A stretch of 64,000 nucleotides of DNA from Pedobacter polysacchareus (GTDB lineage Bacteria > Bacteroidota > Bacteroidia > Sphingobacteriales > Sphingobacteriaceae): positions 248,001 through 312,000 of the forward strand of contig NZ_JAHYSS010000005.1 in NCBI RefSeq assembly GCF_019802255.1. Direction: 5' to 3'. Position numbers and translations under genes: made by a program. Under the pieces are notes generated by a model. The model did not search any database, had not been told where the DNA came from, and saw only the letters and a list, made by a program, of their open reading frames with translations. Below, in pieces: positions 25,450 through 34,111 of the stretch (positions within the stretch are counted from its first letter, which is position 1; every line of letters begins with the position of its first letter).

Positions 25450-28400
25450 ATGATATTTTACACCAAAAGCCTATGCAGGCAAGGGACTGCTATTGCCAAA
25501 ATTTCACTGTGGATGAATCCTGTTTTTAGCAGGCTCAGTGCGGTAAATCAAAATAAATGGATCATGCGAATTAAACTGATGGTCGTCTTGTTAACTTCTG
25601 CTATTCTACAGGTAAGTGCGAGTACTTATGGACAGAATGTGACGCTTAAACACGAGCGTGTGAAGCTGGCGACGGTATTAAACGAGATTAGAAAACAGAG
25701 CGGCGTTGATTTCGTGTTCAGCGATAAAATCATTGCCTTGTCTAAACCAATTAGCATCAATGTAGAGAATGTGAGTCTTGAAGCGGCGCTGGAAGCGTGT
25801 TTTAGAAATCAACCTGTTACTTATACGATTGACCACAAGATGGTGACCATCATCAAGCGGCCAGCTGCTGTGCTGCGGATGGATCAGCTAATTATCGCCA
25901 GGTTAAGCGGCGTAGTAAAAGATACAGATGGAAATCCTTTACCGGGCGCATCGATTGCGATCAAAGGAACTACTAAGCACGTCATTACTGATGCAGAGGG
26001 CAAGTTTGTATTGGATGGGGCACAGAAGGGGGACATCATTGTGGTCACCTATGTGGGTTTCGTTTCACAGGAAGTGGTTTGGAATGGCGAGGGACAGCTG
26101 AATGTGAAATTGTCCAGCCAGGAGCAAGGATTGGATGATGTGATTGTGGTAGCTTATGGTACTGCAAAAAAATCAACTTTCACAGGCTCTGTTGCGGTGA
26201 TCAGTGGCGAAAAACTGGCTAAAGTTCCAGGTTCAAGTTTTGCTGAATCCTTGCAGGGAATGGGAAGTGGTGTCAATGTAGTAAATAATGAAGGTAATCC
26301 TGGAGGGAATACCCGTATTCAGATCCGTGGGATCAGCTCGATGAGCGGAGCCTCTAAACCATTATATGTACTGGATGGAATGCCTTACGACGGAGAATTG
26401 AATTCCATTTCACCAAGTGATATCGAGTCGATCTCTGTATTAAAGGATGCTGCAGCTTCCTCACTTTACGGTTCACGTGCCTCTGATGGGGTAGTGATGA
26501 TCACCACAAAGAAAGGAAAATCAGACATTCCAAAAATCAATTTCCGCTCTGCCTGGGGAACCTCAGACAATGCGATTGGAAATCCCGTGAAGGCCGATCC
26601 AGCGCAGCAATTGCTGTATACCTGGGAAGGGATGTACAACGATCAGTTTTACAAATACGGAATGACAAAAGCTAATGCCGGAAACTGGGCATCTAACAAT
26701 GTACTGGGTAAAATCTTAAAAGCAGTGACCAATTCTGCCGGACAATCTAGCTATGTATCTCCTTTTAAACACATCAATGAGAACTATGTACTACATGATG
26801 GAAATGGAAATCCATACCTCAACCCTAACCTGCAAATGGTATGGGATCCTTCAGATTATGATGTGAATGGGGCAGTGTATTCCCGTAAACTGCGTCAGGA
26901 TTATGGTTTGGATGTGAGTGGGGCCAGCAGTAATGGGAAGACAAATTATCTGATTTCAGGTTCTTACCTAGATGATAAAGGTTATGCGAGTAACCAGTAT
27001 TTCAAGCGTTATACCTTTAGAACAAATGTGACCACACAAGCAACAGACTGGTTGCAGCTGGGTGGAAGTATCGCTTACAGCAGCTCAAAACAAAATACCT
27101 CGGGTTCCATGCGTGCGCAGATTTTCACGACTACGATGTCTTCGCCATGGTTGAGAAATATTGACAATAACGATTGGGTATACTCTGAGAAAACCGGTAA
27201 AAGAATGTTCGATTATGGCTCTTATGTCAACAACTTCTTTGGTATTCACCCAATGAACAATGGCGGTGATTACTGGAACAATCCAAATGATGAAGATTTT
27301 AATAACAATCAGGCCAGCCTTGTTTCTACCCGCTTTTTTGCAAATGTTAAACTTCCTTTTGATCTGAATTTTAAATCAAGTTTAGGTATTGATAACAGCA
27401 GCACCAAGTACTTTTTATATGGTTCGGCTGTTCATGGCTCCGGACAGATGGCGCCTTACGGGCTTTCTGTATTGACCTCTGGTGGTAATGCTACCAGAAG
27501 TAATGCGGATAATACTTCTTTAACCTGGAACAACATATTAACCTGGAATAAAACGATTGGTGACCATAATTTTAGCGCGCTAGCCGGACAGGAATTGTAC
27601 AATTACAATTATTTGTACAACACTGCTTATGGAGAAGGGATCATGCAAATTGGGCAATATGAGTTGAGTTCTACGACTAAAGGCTGGACCAATGGTTCTC
27701 AAAAAGACCGTTATGGATTGTTCTCTTTCCTTGGTAAGGTGGATTATAACTTCCAGAACAAATATTACCTGTCGTCCTCTATTAGAAGTGATGGTTCATC
27801 CCGTTTTCATCCTGACAACCGCTGGGGTTATTTCTACTCGGTAGGTGGTTCATGGAGAATGTCTAACGAAAACTTTATTAAGGATACGGAATGGATCAAT
27901 AACTTATCCCTTCGCGCGAGTTATGGTACCAATGGAAACGATAAACTAACCACCAGAAATGGAGATGGTAGTCCGGGTTCTGAAACATTATATGCTTACG
28001 AAGGGGTATATGAGGATGATCCTATGTACGGAAATCCAGGATTACGTCCTTCCGCGATGGCTACGCCAGAGCTGAGGTGGGAAAGTAACAAGCTGCTGAA
28101 TGTAGCTCTTGATTTCAATATCTTTAAAACGATTACCGGTACAGTAGAATATTATACCCGTAATTCATCTGGATTGCTATATCAAAAACCATTGCCACTG
28201 TCTGCACAAGCAGGTGCTATCGTCGGAAAAAACACCAATCTAGGTAATATCCGCAATAGTGGTTTTGAAGTAAGTCTGGGTGCGGAGCTGATCCGTAGCA
28301 AAGATTTCGGCTGGAGAATTGATGCCAATATTTCTACCCTGAAAAATGAAGTGACCTATCTTCCTGGTGGAGCATTTACTTTCGCCAACCGTGCCGCAAC

Positions 28401-29091
28401 TTATAAACTGGAAGAAGGACACTCTGTTTATGATTTCTTTATGGTGAAAAATGCAGGTGTGAATCCTGATAATGGAAATATGCGTTACCTGGTTAAGGAT
28501 GGTGCTGGAGGTTGGAAAACCACTGAGAACTATGCTCAAGTAACCACCGCTGATTATCAATATGGCGGATCGGCATTGCCTAAAGCTTATGGATCATTTA
28601 CCAATAGCTTTGACTATGCTGGATTTGACCTTTCTATCATGTTTTACTACTCTTTGGGTGGCAAAATGTTTGATTACGGTTATATAGAGCGTACTGCATT
28701 GCGTGGTGGAGTAGGTGTGATTCCAGACCTGGTAGCAGACAGATGGAAAAATCCTGGTGATCAGGCGATGTTCCCAAAATGGTCGAACGACAATTATGCA
28801 GATACCCGCAGGGCTTCAGATTTTTATGTGTTCAACAATAGCTATTTACGTCTGAGGAACCTGACACTAGGCTTTACATTGCCTAAAGAACTTAGCAAAA
28901 AACTGGGTATGACCTCTGCCCGTATTTACCTGACTGGAAATAATCTGCTGACTTTCGGATCGGCTAAAAACCGTTATTCAGATCCTGAAACAGGAGTATT
29001 GGGAAATAACTACAACGGTAATGCGGATACGGATAATGGTGTTCAGGGTTCCAGAAGAATCTATATGGGCGGTATCCAGGTTTCATTTTAA
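25450..29091 (+). CDS. SusC/RagA-family TonB-dependent transporter with STN domain, second set
   Basis: A 1213-residue outer-membrane transporter. A 38-residue extension precedes the signal peptide at Met39 (MRIKLMVVLLTSAILQVSAS). The STN domain is about 66-137, the carboxypeptidase-regulatory-like domain 152-222 (LPGASIAIKG), a TonB-box-like DDVIVVAYGT at 229-238, then the plug (ESISVLKDAAASSLYGSRAS) and a barrel ending GGIQVSF. It works with the SusD at 29113. The STN domain couples it to the FecR and sigma genes upstream. It is clearly diverged from the SusC at 6468, so the two sets probably take different ligands. Confidence 0.94.
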   Translation: MIFYTKSLCRQGTAIAKISLWMNPVFSRLSAVNQNKWIMRIKLMVVLLTSAILQVSASTYGQNVTLKHERVKLATVLNEIRKQSGVDFVFSDKIIALSKPISINVENVSLEAALEACFRNQPVTYTIDHKMVTIIKRPAAVLRMDQLIIARLSGVVKDTDGNPLPGASIAIKGTTKHVITDAEGKFVLDGAQKGDIIVVTYVGFVSQEVVWNGEGQLNVKLSSQEQGLDDVIVVAYGTAKKSTFTGSVAVISGEKLAKVPGSSFAESLQGMGSGVNVVNNEGNPGGNTRIQIRGISSMSGASKPLYVLDGMPYDGELNSISPSDIESISVLKDAAASSLYGSRASDGVVMITTKKGKSDIPKINFRSAWGTSDNAIGNPVKADPAQQLLYTWEGMYNDQFYKYGMTKANAGNWASNNVLGKILKAVTNSAGQSSYVSPFKHINENYVLHDGNGNPYLNPNLQMVWDPSDYDVNGAVYSRKLRQDYGLDVSGASSNGKTNYLISGSYLDDKGYASNQYFKRYTFRTNVTTQATDWLQLGGSIAYSSSKQNTSGSMRAQIFTTTMSSPWLRNIDNNDWVYSEKTGKRMFDYGSYVNNFFGIHPMNNGGDYWNNPNDEDFNNNQASLVSTRFFANVKLPFDLNFKSSLGIDNSSTKYFLYGSAVHGSGQMAPYGLSVLTSGGNATRSNADNTSLTWNNILTWNKTIGDHNFSALAGQELYNYNYLYNTAYGEGIMQIGQYELSSTTKGWTNGSQKDRYGLFSFLGKVDYNFQNKYYLSSSIRSDGSSRFHPDNRWGYFYSVGGSWRMSNENFIKDTEWINNLSLRASYGTNGNDKLTTRNGDGSPGSETLYAYEGVYEDDPMYGNPGLRPSAMATPELRWESNKLLNVALDFNIFKTITGTVEYYTRNSSGLLYQKPLPLSAQAGAIVGKNTNLGNIRNSGFEVSLGAELIRSKDFGWRIDANISTLKNEVTYLPGGAFTFANRAATYKLEEGHSVYDFFMVKNAGVNPDNGNMRYLVKDGAGGWKTTENYAQVTTADYQYGGSALPKAYGSFTNSFDYAGFDLSIMFYYSLGGKMFDYGYIERTALRGGVGVIPDLVADRWKNPGDQAMFPKWSNDNYADTRRASDFYVFNNSYLRLRNLTLGFTLPKELSKKLGMTSARIYLTGNNLLTFGSAKNRYSDPETGVLGNNYNGNADTDNGVQGSRRIYMGGIQVSF

Positions 29092-29112
29092 TAACAAATA
29101 GATACGACAACG

Positions 29113-30699
29113 ATGAAAACAATATATAAAACAGTCTTATTGCTGGCAGTACCCGTTTTGATGACAAGCTTCGCCGGCTGTAAAAAATTCCTGGACACAA
29201 AATCATCAACCGCTACCTCTGATGGGGCGGTGCTTAAAAATGTGACCCAGCTGAATATGGTGCTGACCTCAGCCTATAAAAAACTGTATTTTAACAATGG
29301 AGGAGCGGATAGGGCTTATTCAGGTCTGGCGGGTTTACAGATGTACGTAGACCTTGGCGGTGCTGATATACTCAGTCACACCAATATGGGGGGGAATCAG
29401 GTGATTTCCTATACTTATGAGCCTACCAGGACGCAGATTACTGGTAATTCAGATGCGATCTGGTCTATGATGTATAAAACCATCAATGAGGTGAATGCGA
29501 TTATCACGGCATTGCCAACTGCAGATGGAGGCCCGGAATTGAAACAACAGATTATGGGACAGGCAAAAGCCATCCGCGGCATCTGTTATTTCCACCTGAT
29601 CCAAAACTATCAGCAAACCTATATGCTGGCTAAAAATAAACCAGGGGTGATCCTGAGGTTATCTTCTACGGATCCAGAAAGCATGCCGCGTTCTTCTGTA
29701 GAAGCCTGCTACCAACAGATTTTAGCTGACCTGAAAGAGGCGAAAGGCCTGCTTGCCAACTATGAGCGCCCGAACAAATGGACGATTGATAAAAACGTGA
29801 TTTCAGGACAACTGGCCAGGGTATATCTGGTGATGAACGATTGGCCAAATGCGCTTGCTGAAGCAACAACTGCTTACAATGCTTATAGTCAATTGATGAC
29901 TCGTGATCAGTACAGAAGTGGTTTTGATAAAGTGATCACCAATGGTTATCCAGAGATCATGTGGGCCATGAAATACACAGATACCGATAATATTGGCGGA
30001 AGTACCCAATTTAACTTCTGGTACAATCAGGATGAAAGCTATGGTGAAGGTTTTACAGATGGGCCAATTTATGCTTTCCTAAGTTTCTTCGCAGATGGTA
30101 AGTATGAGCAGCTGTTTGAAAAGACAGAAGACAGGTACCAGTTCTGGAAACGTACCAAGAATGCTTCTCAGGAATGGTCTACAAAATGGGCGTATAACAA
30201 GTACAAACATTATGGCGATGCCAATGGTGCGGTACAGGGAAATACCCGTCCGGAAGTTTCGCTGATGAGAGGTTCTGAAATGCTTTTGATCATGGCTGAA
30301 GCTGCGGCTAATTCTGGTGGAGACGGTTTGACTTACTTAAACCGTTTGCAAAGAGCAAGAGGAGTGGTCAATGTGACTACTGCCGCTGCTGGTCCAACAT
30401 TACTGGAAGCCATTTATGTAGAAAGACGTAAAGAATTACTTTGTGAAGGGGTGACTGGTTTTTATGACCTGCTGCGCCTGCAAAAACCATTGCTTCGTTA
30501 CCAGGAAACTGCAACCTACAAAGAAGGACATTATACCTGGGGTGTGAACCAATTAAATGGTTATGTAGCCTCATCGCCAAATCCTACGGGAACATTGCCT
30601 TCAAATGATTACCGTTTTCTCTGTCAGATTCCACAATTGGAAATGACCAATAATGAAGCGCTTAAACCTACTGATCAGAATCCTTATTCTGGACAATAG
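29113..30699 (+). CDS. SusD/RagB-family outer-membrane lipoprotein, second set
   Basis: A 528-residue lipoprotein with lipobox FAGC and lipidated Cys23 after a clear signal peptide. SusD hallmarks include AKAIRGICYFHLIQNYQQTYML, the RagB/SusD domain with GSEMLLIMAEAAANSGG and YVERRKELLCEGVTGFYDLLRL, and a C-terminus ending DQNPYSGQ. It starts 21 bases after susC and no enzyme gene follows, so this set is a bare regulator-transporter unit whose ligand cannot be guessed from neighbours. Confidence 0.93.
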   Translation: MKTIYKTVLLLAVPVLMTSFAGCKKFLDTKSSTATSDGAVLKNVTQLNMVLTSAYKKLYFNNGGADRAYSGLAGLQMYVDLGGADILSHTNMGGNQVISYTYEPTRTQITGNSDAIWSMMYKTINEVNAIITALPTADGGPELKQQIMGQAKAIRGICYFHLIQNYQQTYMLAKNKPGVILRLSSTDPESMPRSSVEACYQQILADLKEAKGLLANYERPNKWTIDKNVISGQLARVYLVMNDWPNALAEATTAYNAYSQLMTRDQYRSGFDKVITNGYPEIMWAMKYTDTDNIGGSTQFNFWYNQDESYGEGFTDGPIYAFLSFFADGKYEQLFEKTEDRYQFWKRTKNASQEWSTKWAYNKYKHYGDANGAVQGNTRPEVSLMRGSEMLLIMAEAAANSGGDGLTYLNRLQRARGVVNVTTAAAGPTLLEAIYVERRKELLCEGVTGFYDLLRLQKPLLRYQETATYKEGHYTWGVNQLNGYVASSPNPTGTLPSNDYRFLCQIPQLEMTNNEALKPTDQNPYSGQ

Positions 30700-30717
30700 T
30701 AAGGGCTTTAATGAAAT

Positions 30718-30757
30718 AAAAAAAAGCTGCCTGGTCGTCAACCAGGCAGCTTTTTTT
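30718..30757. terminator. Bidirectional terminator between susD and amidohydrolase gene
   Basis: A perfect stem of 15 bp (30721-30735 with 30741-30755, core GCTGCCTGGT) with loop CGTCA has an A run before and a T7 run after. It can stop both the plus-strand SusD transcript and the minus-strand gene that ends at 30796. Confidence 0.9.
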
Positions 30758-30795
30758 GTTTCGTGCATTGCGTTTCATCACTTTCTAAACCCGTA

Positions 30796-33700
30796 TTAAT
30801 CGCAGTTTGGAATGGTGTACGTATAGGTTTCTGCAACTCCGGTTGGGAAACTGTAAATCATTCCTTTTCCAGTTTCAAACCAGAACTTGCCGCGAAGCTT
30901 TTCTCTGGTACCAATCTCATTCATCGAAAGACTGTCGAAAATACGACCGTTAATCATTACATATTTGATCTTCTCAGAGTTTCTGATGTCGTTCAAAGGA
31001 TTGGCATCCATGATCACTAAATCCGCTAGTTTTCCTGGCTCCAGAGAACCAATTTCTTTGTCCATGCCTAAGTAAGCTGCGCCGTTTAAAGTACCGCTTC
31101 GGATGGCTTGTAATGGCGACATGCCGCCTTGTACCAACATCCACAATTCCCAATGCGCACCTAGTCCTTGAATCTGACCATGCGCACCCAGGTTTACTTT
31201 TACGCCTGCATCGGCAATTTGTTTGGTCGCCTTGGCTACTTCAATATGTCCGTAATCTCCGTATTCAGACGTGGTTCTTCTTCTGGCGCGTGCATCAATA
31301 ATCGCACGGGGCGTGAAGGCCATCAATCGCTCATTTTCCCAAACATTGGTTCTGTCGTACCAGTAGTTCTCGCCCCACTGGCTACCATAACTTACGATCA
31401 GTGTTGGTGTGTAACCTACTGCGGTATTGCCCCAGAAAGAAGTCACATCTTTATAAACTGGTGCCACAGGAATGCTGTGTTCAATTCCGGTATGACCATC
31501 GGCCACCATATTCATATTGGTGAAAAACGTAGATCCACCTTCAGGAACCACTTCCATTTTCAATTGTCTGGCTGCTTCAAGGATCTGCTGACGCTGATCT
31601 CTTCTTGGTTGATTGTAAGATTTTACTGAAAAAGCGCCCACTGCTTTTAATCTTTTCAAATGAGATAAAGCATCATCAAGACTATTGATCACGACTTTGA
31701 AATCGCCATCGGCACCGTATAAAATAGAACCCGTAGAGTATAAACGAGGGCCAACCATTCTCCCTGCTTTCAGCATTTCTGCCTGGCTAAACACCATTTC
31801 TGTATTGCTGGAAGGGTCATGAGAAGAAGTTACCCCGAAAGCAAGGTTTGCCATATAAGACCAATCCTGCTGCGGTGAAATCCCATCAGGGCTTGTTCTT
31901 AAGTGCGCATGTACATCCACTATCCCTGGCATAATCGTTTTGCCGGTCACATCAATTACTTTAGCGTTCGCCGGGACAGTCATTTCCGCAGACTTACCCA
32001 CTGCGATAATCTTGTTGTTTTCTACCAGAATGGTTCCTTCTTCAATCACTTCATCACCTTTCATCGTAATGATTCTGGCGCCTGTTAGCGCAAGTAATCC
32101 ATTCGGACGGTCGCTTTTCAATTTTAATCCCAGAGGAAGACCAACAGTATCTGGTTTTTGCGCTGCCTGTACACCCGCATCATCGAAGCTGAAAGCCGAT
32201 TTGATGTCTTTGCTGAAGTATCGATCGCCCAATGTCCACAATAACTTCTGTGAGTCATTGCTCCAATGGATGTATGTTCCGCCATCCTTAGTGATTTTGG
32301 TCAGTGGAATTGCTTTGTTGGTAGCGGAAAGTTCCAGGGGAGTGCCTACAGTAACCATTGGCGTCACATAGACATTAAACAGCTCGGTGAAAGCCATCCA
32401 TTTTCCGTCCGGACTTGGGGTAAACTGCGTGACGTAAGTAGAGGTGTAATGGGTTCTCTCATTTGCACCGTTAAGATCTACACTTTTAAAAGCTTTTTTA
32501 CCATTTTCATAACCCTGGAAAAAAATACGGGTATCGTCTGTATTGAACTGTGGCTTAATGCCATTATCGGAGATCAAGGTTTTTGCTCCACCATTCGCCG
32601 ACATGATGTAGATTCCCGTTCCTCTGCCATAAGCGTATCCCAATACATCATTTCCTATTCCTTTTCTGAAAATAATGCGGTCTCCTTTGTTGGAGTAGGA
32701 TGGAGAATAGTAGAATCCTTTTTCATCTGTTAAAGTGATGGTTTTTCCTGATTTGAGATCGGTTCTTTTAATCGCACCTTTTAATTCATCATTCCAGGTG
32801 GTATAAATCACGTATTTTCCATCATTGCTGATTTTAGGCTCGAACTCAAAATCAATCCCATTGGTGACGCGTTCAGGAGTACCATCAGGCAGGTCTTTTT
32901 TGTATAGGAATCCTGCAGCATTGAAGATCACCATTTTTCCATCTGCAGAGGTGGTCAGCTGTCTGATCATCTTCACCTCAAATTCATTGCTGTATACCTG
33001 ATGAGGGAAATGAATGGCCTGCTGAACAGTTTGTTTACTGTTTACCTGGAAAGGAATGTCGTTGCTGATCAAGGTAGACAGCTCGATTCTTTTGATCTTT
33101 CCTTTAGCGTAAAATACGATGTTTTTATTATCTGGTGTCCAGGCAAAGTTTGGGTATACGCCAAATATCGCCCAGGTTTCCTGTTGGTCATGAGAGAGAT
33201 CCTCATATACCGGCCATTCTTCGGCAGTACGTAAATTCTGTACATATAATACCGATTTTAGGCGAACGCGTTTTACATAAGCCATCATTTTTCCATCTGG
33301 AGAGATCTGCGGACGGGCAGCACCACCTTGCTGTGCCACAAGATTGCTGAGTTTGCCAGTCACCATGTCTAATTGACGGATGGCATAAATCATCCCGTTT
33401 GGATCTTTGCTGTATTCAAAATTAGGTCCCGGAGCCATGTCTTCAGAGAAGTATAAGTACCTGCCGTTAGGGCTGATATTTGGCTCACCGGCATCCTGCT
33501 GGTCGTTTTTTCTTTTGGTCAGCTGTACACCTTCACCACCATACATGCTGTACATCCACATTTCTCCTGCACCAAGAGAACGGGAGCCCGTGAAGTGTTT
33601 ACGTGCTACCAGGTATTCACTGTTTGGTGTCCATGTTGCATTATTCAGCAATCGGAAAGTTTCTTTGGTGACTTGTCTTTTTCCTGAGCCATCGCGGTTC

Positions 33701-34038
33701 ATGATCCAGATATTATCAGCCCCATTCTTATCGCTGGTATAAGAAATGTATTTTCCATTCGGACTAAAGCGCGGCTGGATGTCCCAGGGTACACCGCCAC
33801 TCAGTAGGGTAGCGTTTCCTCCTGTGATGGGCATGCTGTAAATATCTCCCAATAGGTCAAAAACAATATCTTTACCATCGGCACTCACATCCAGGTTCAT
33901 CCAGGTTCCTTCATCGGTTTCAATATTGAAGGTTTTTGTTGGGCCCTGGTATTTTTCGATGTCCCATTTCTTTTCCTGGGAAAAGGCAGACTGAAAGATG
34001 AATACCAAAGCCAATGGTAGTAAAGTTTTTTTCATCAT
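30796..34038 (-). CDS. Exported beta-propeller (PD40/TolB-like) amidohydrolase fusion
   Basis: A 1080-residue protein with a signal peptide (KKTLLPLALVFIFQSAFSQ). Residues 50-640 hold repeated PD40/TolB-like blades (FSPNGKYISYTSDKNG, NISPNGRYLYFSED, ISPDGKMMAYVK). From about 650 on comes a metal-dependent amidohydrolase: the metal-binding VDVHAHL near 706, EGGSTFF, GHTGIEHS, LGAHGQIQG, and the terminal composite-domain strand GKLADLVIMDANPLNDI. Such proteins act in the periplasm or at the surface and are often annotated as imidazolonepropionase-like or prolidase-like. The propeller may gate access for peptides or another small amide. It is transcribed alone, convergent with the SusD at 29113. 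Confidence 0.88.
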   Translation of the reverse strand: MMKKTLLPLALVFIFQSAFSQEKKWDIEKYQGPTKTFNIETDEGTWMNLDVSADGKDIVFDLLGDIYSMPITGGNATLLSGGVPWDIQPRFSPNGKYISYTSDKNGADNIWIMNRDGSGKRQVTKETFRLLNNATWTPNSEYLVARKHFTGSRSLGAGEMWMYSMYGGEGVQLTKRKNDQQDAGEPNISPNGRYLYFSEDMAPGPNFEYSKDPNGMIYAIRQLDMVTGKLSNLVAQQGGAARPQISPDGKMMAYVKRVRLKSVLYVQNLRTAEEWPVYEDLSHDQQETWAIFGVYPNFAWTPDNKNIVFYAKGKIKRIELSTLISNDIPFQVNSKQTVQQAIHFPHQVYSNEFEVKMIRQLTTSADGKMVIFNAAGFLYKKDLPDGTPERVTNGIDFEFEPKISNDGKYVIYTTWNDELKGAIKRTDLKSGKTITLTDEKGFYYSPSYSNKGDRIIFRKGIGNDVLGYAYGRGTGIYIMSANGGAKTLISDNGIKPQFNTDDTRIFFQGYENGKKAFKSVDLNGANERTHYTSTYVTQFTPSPDGKWMAFTELFNVYVTPMVTVGTPLELSATNKAIPLTKITKDGGTYIHWSNDSQKLLWTLGDRYFSKDIKSAFSFDDAGVQAAQKPDTVGLPLGLKLKSDRPNGLLALTGARIITMKGDEVIEEGTILVENNKIIAVGKSAEMTVPANAKVIDVTGKTIMPGIVDVHAHLRTSPDGISPQQDWSYMANLAFGVTSSHDPSSNTEMVFSQAEMLKAGRMVGPRLYSTGSILYGADGDFKVVINSLDDALSHLKRLKAVGAFSVKSYNQPRRDQRQQILEAARQLKMEVVPEGGSTFFTNMNMVADGHTGIEHSIPVAPVYKDVTSFWGNTAVGYTPTLIVSYGSQWGENYWYDRTNVWENERLMAFTPRAIIDARARRRTTSEYGDYGHIEVAKATKQIADAGVKVNLGAHGQIQGLGAHWELWMLVQGGMSPLQAIRSGTLNGAAYLGMDKEIGSLEPGKLADLVIMDANPLNDIRNSEKIKYVMINGRIFDSLSMNEIGTREKLRGKFWFETGKGMIYSFPTGVAETYTYTIPNCD

Positions 34039-34088
34039 GAAGATCGGTGTAAATAAGCCTGCAATTTAATAATATCAGTTCATTTTTA

Positions 34089-34096
34089 TAGTTTTG
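34089..34096 (+). promoter_or_regulatory. Possible -7 promoter element (TAGTTTTG) for recQ
   Basis: TAGTTTTG matches TAnnTTTG and lies 15 bases before the ATG at 34112. If used, transcription would begin at about 34102, after the alternative ATG at 34097, which would make 34112 the working start. Confidence 0.4.
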
Positions 34097-34111
34097 ATGA
34101 GTAACCTTTTT

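Noticed and set aside
30763..33742. Several plus-strand ORFs of 60-155 codons opposite the amidohydrolase gene
   Set aside because: They lie wholly antisense to a 1080-residue protein with clear domains, have no recognisable motifs or start signals, and reflect codon bias of the true gene.
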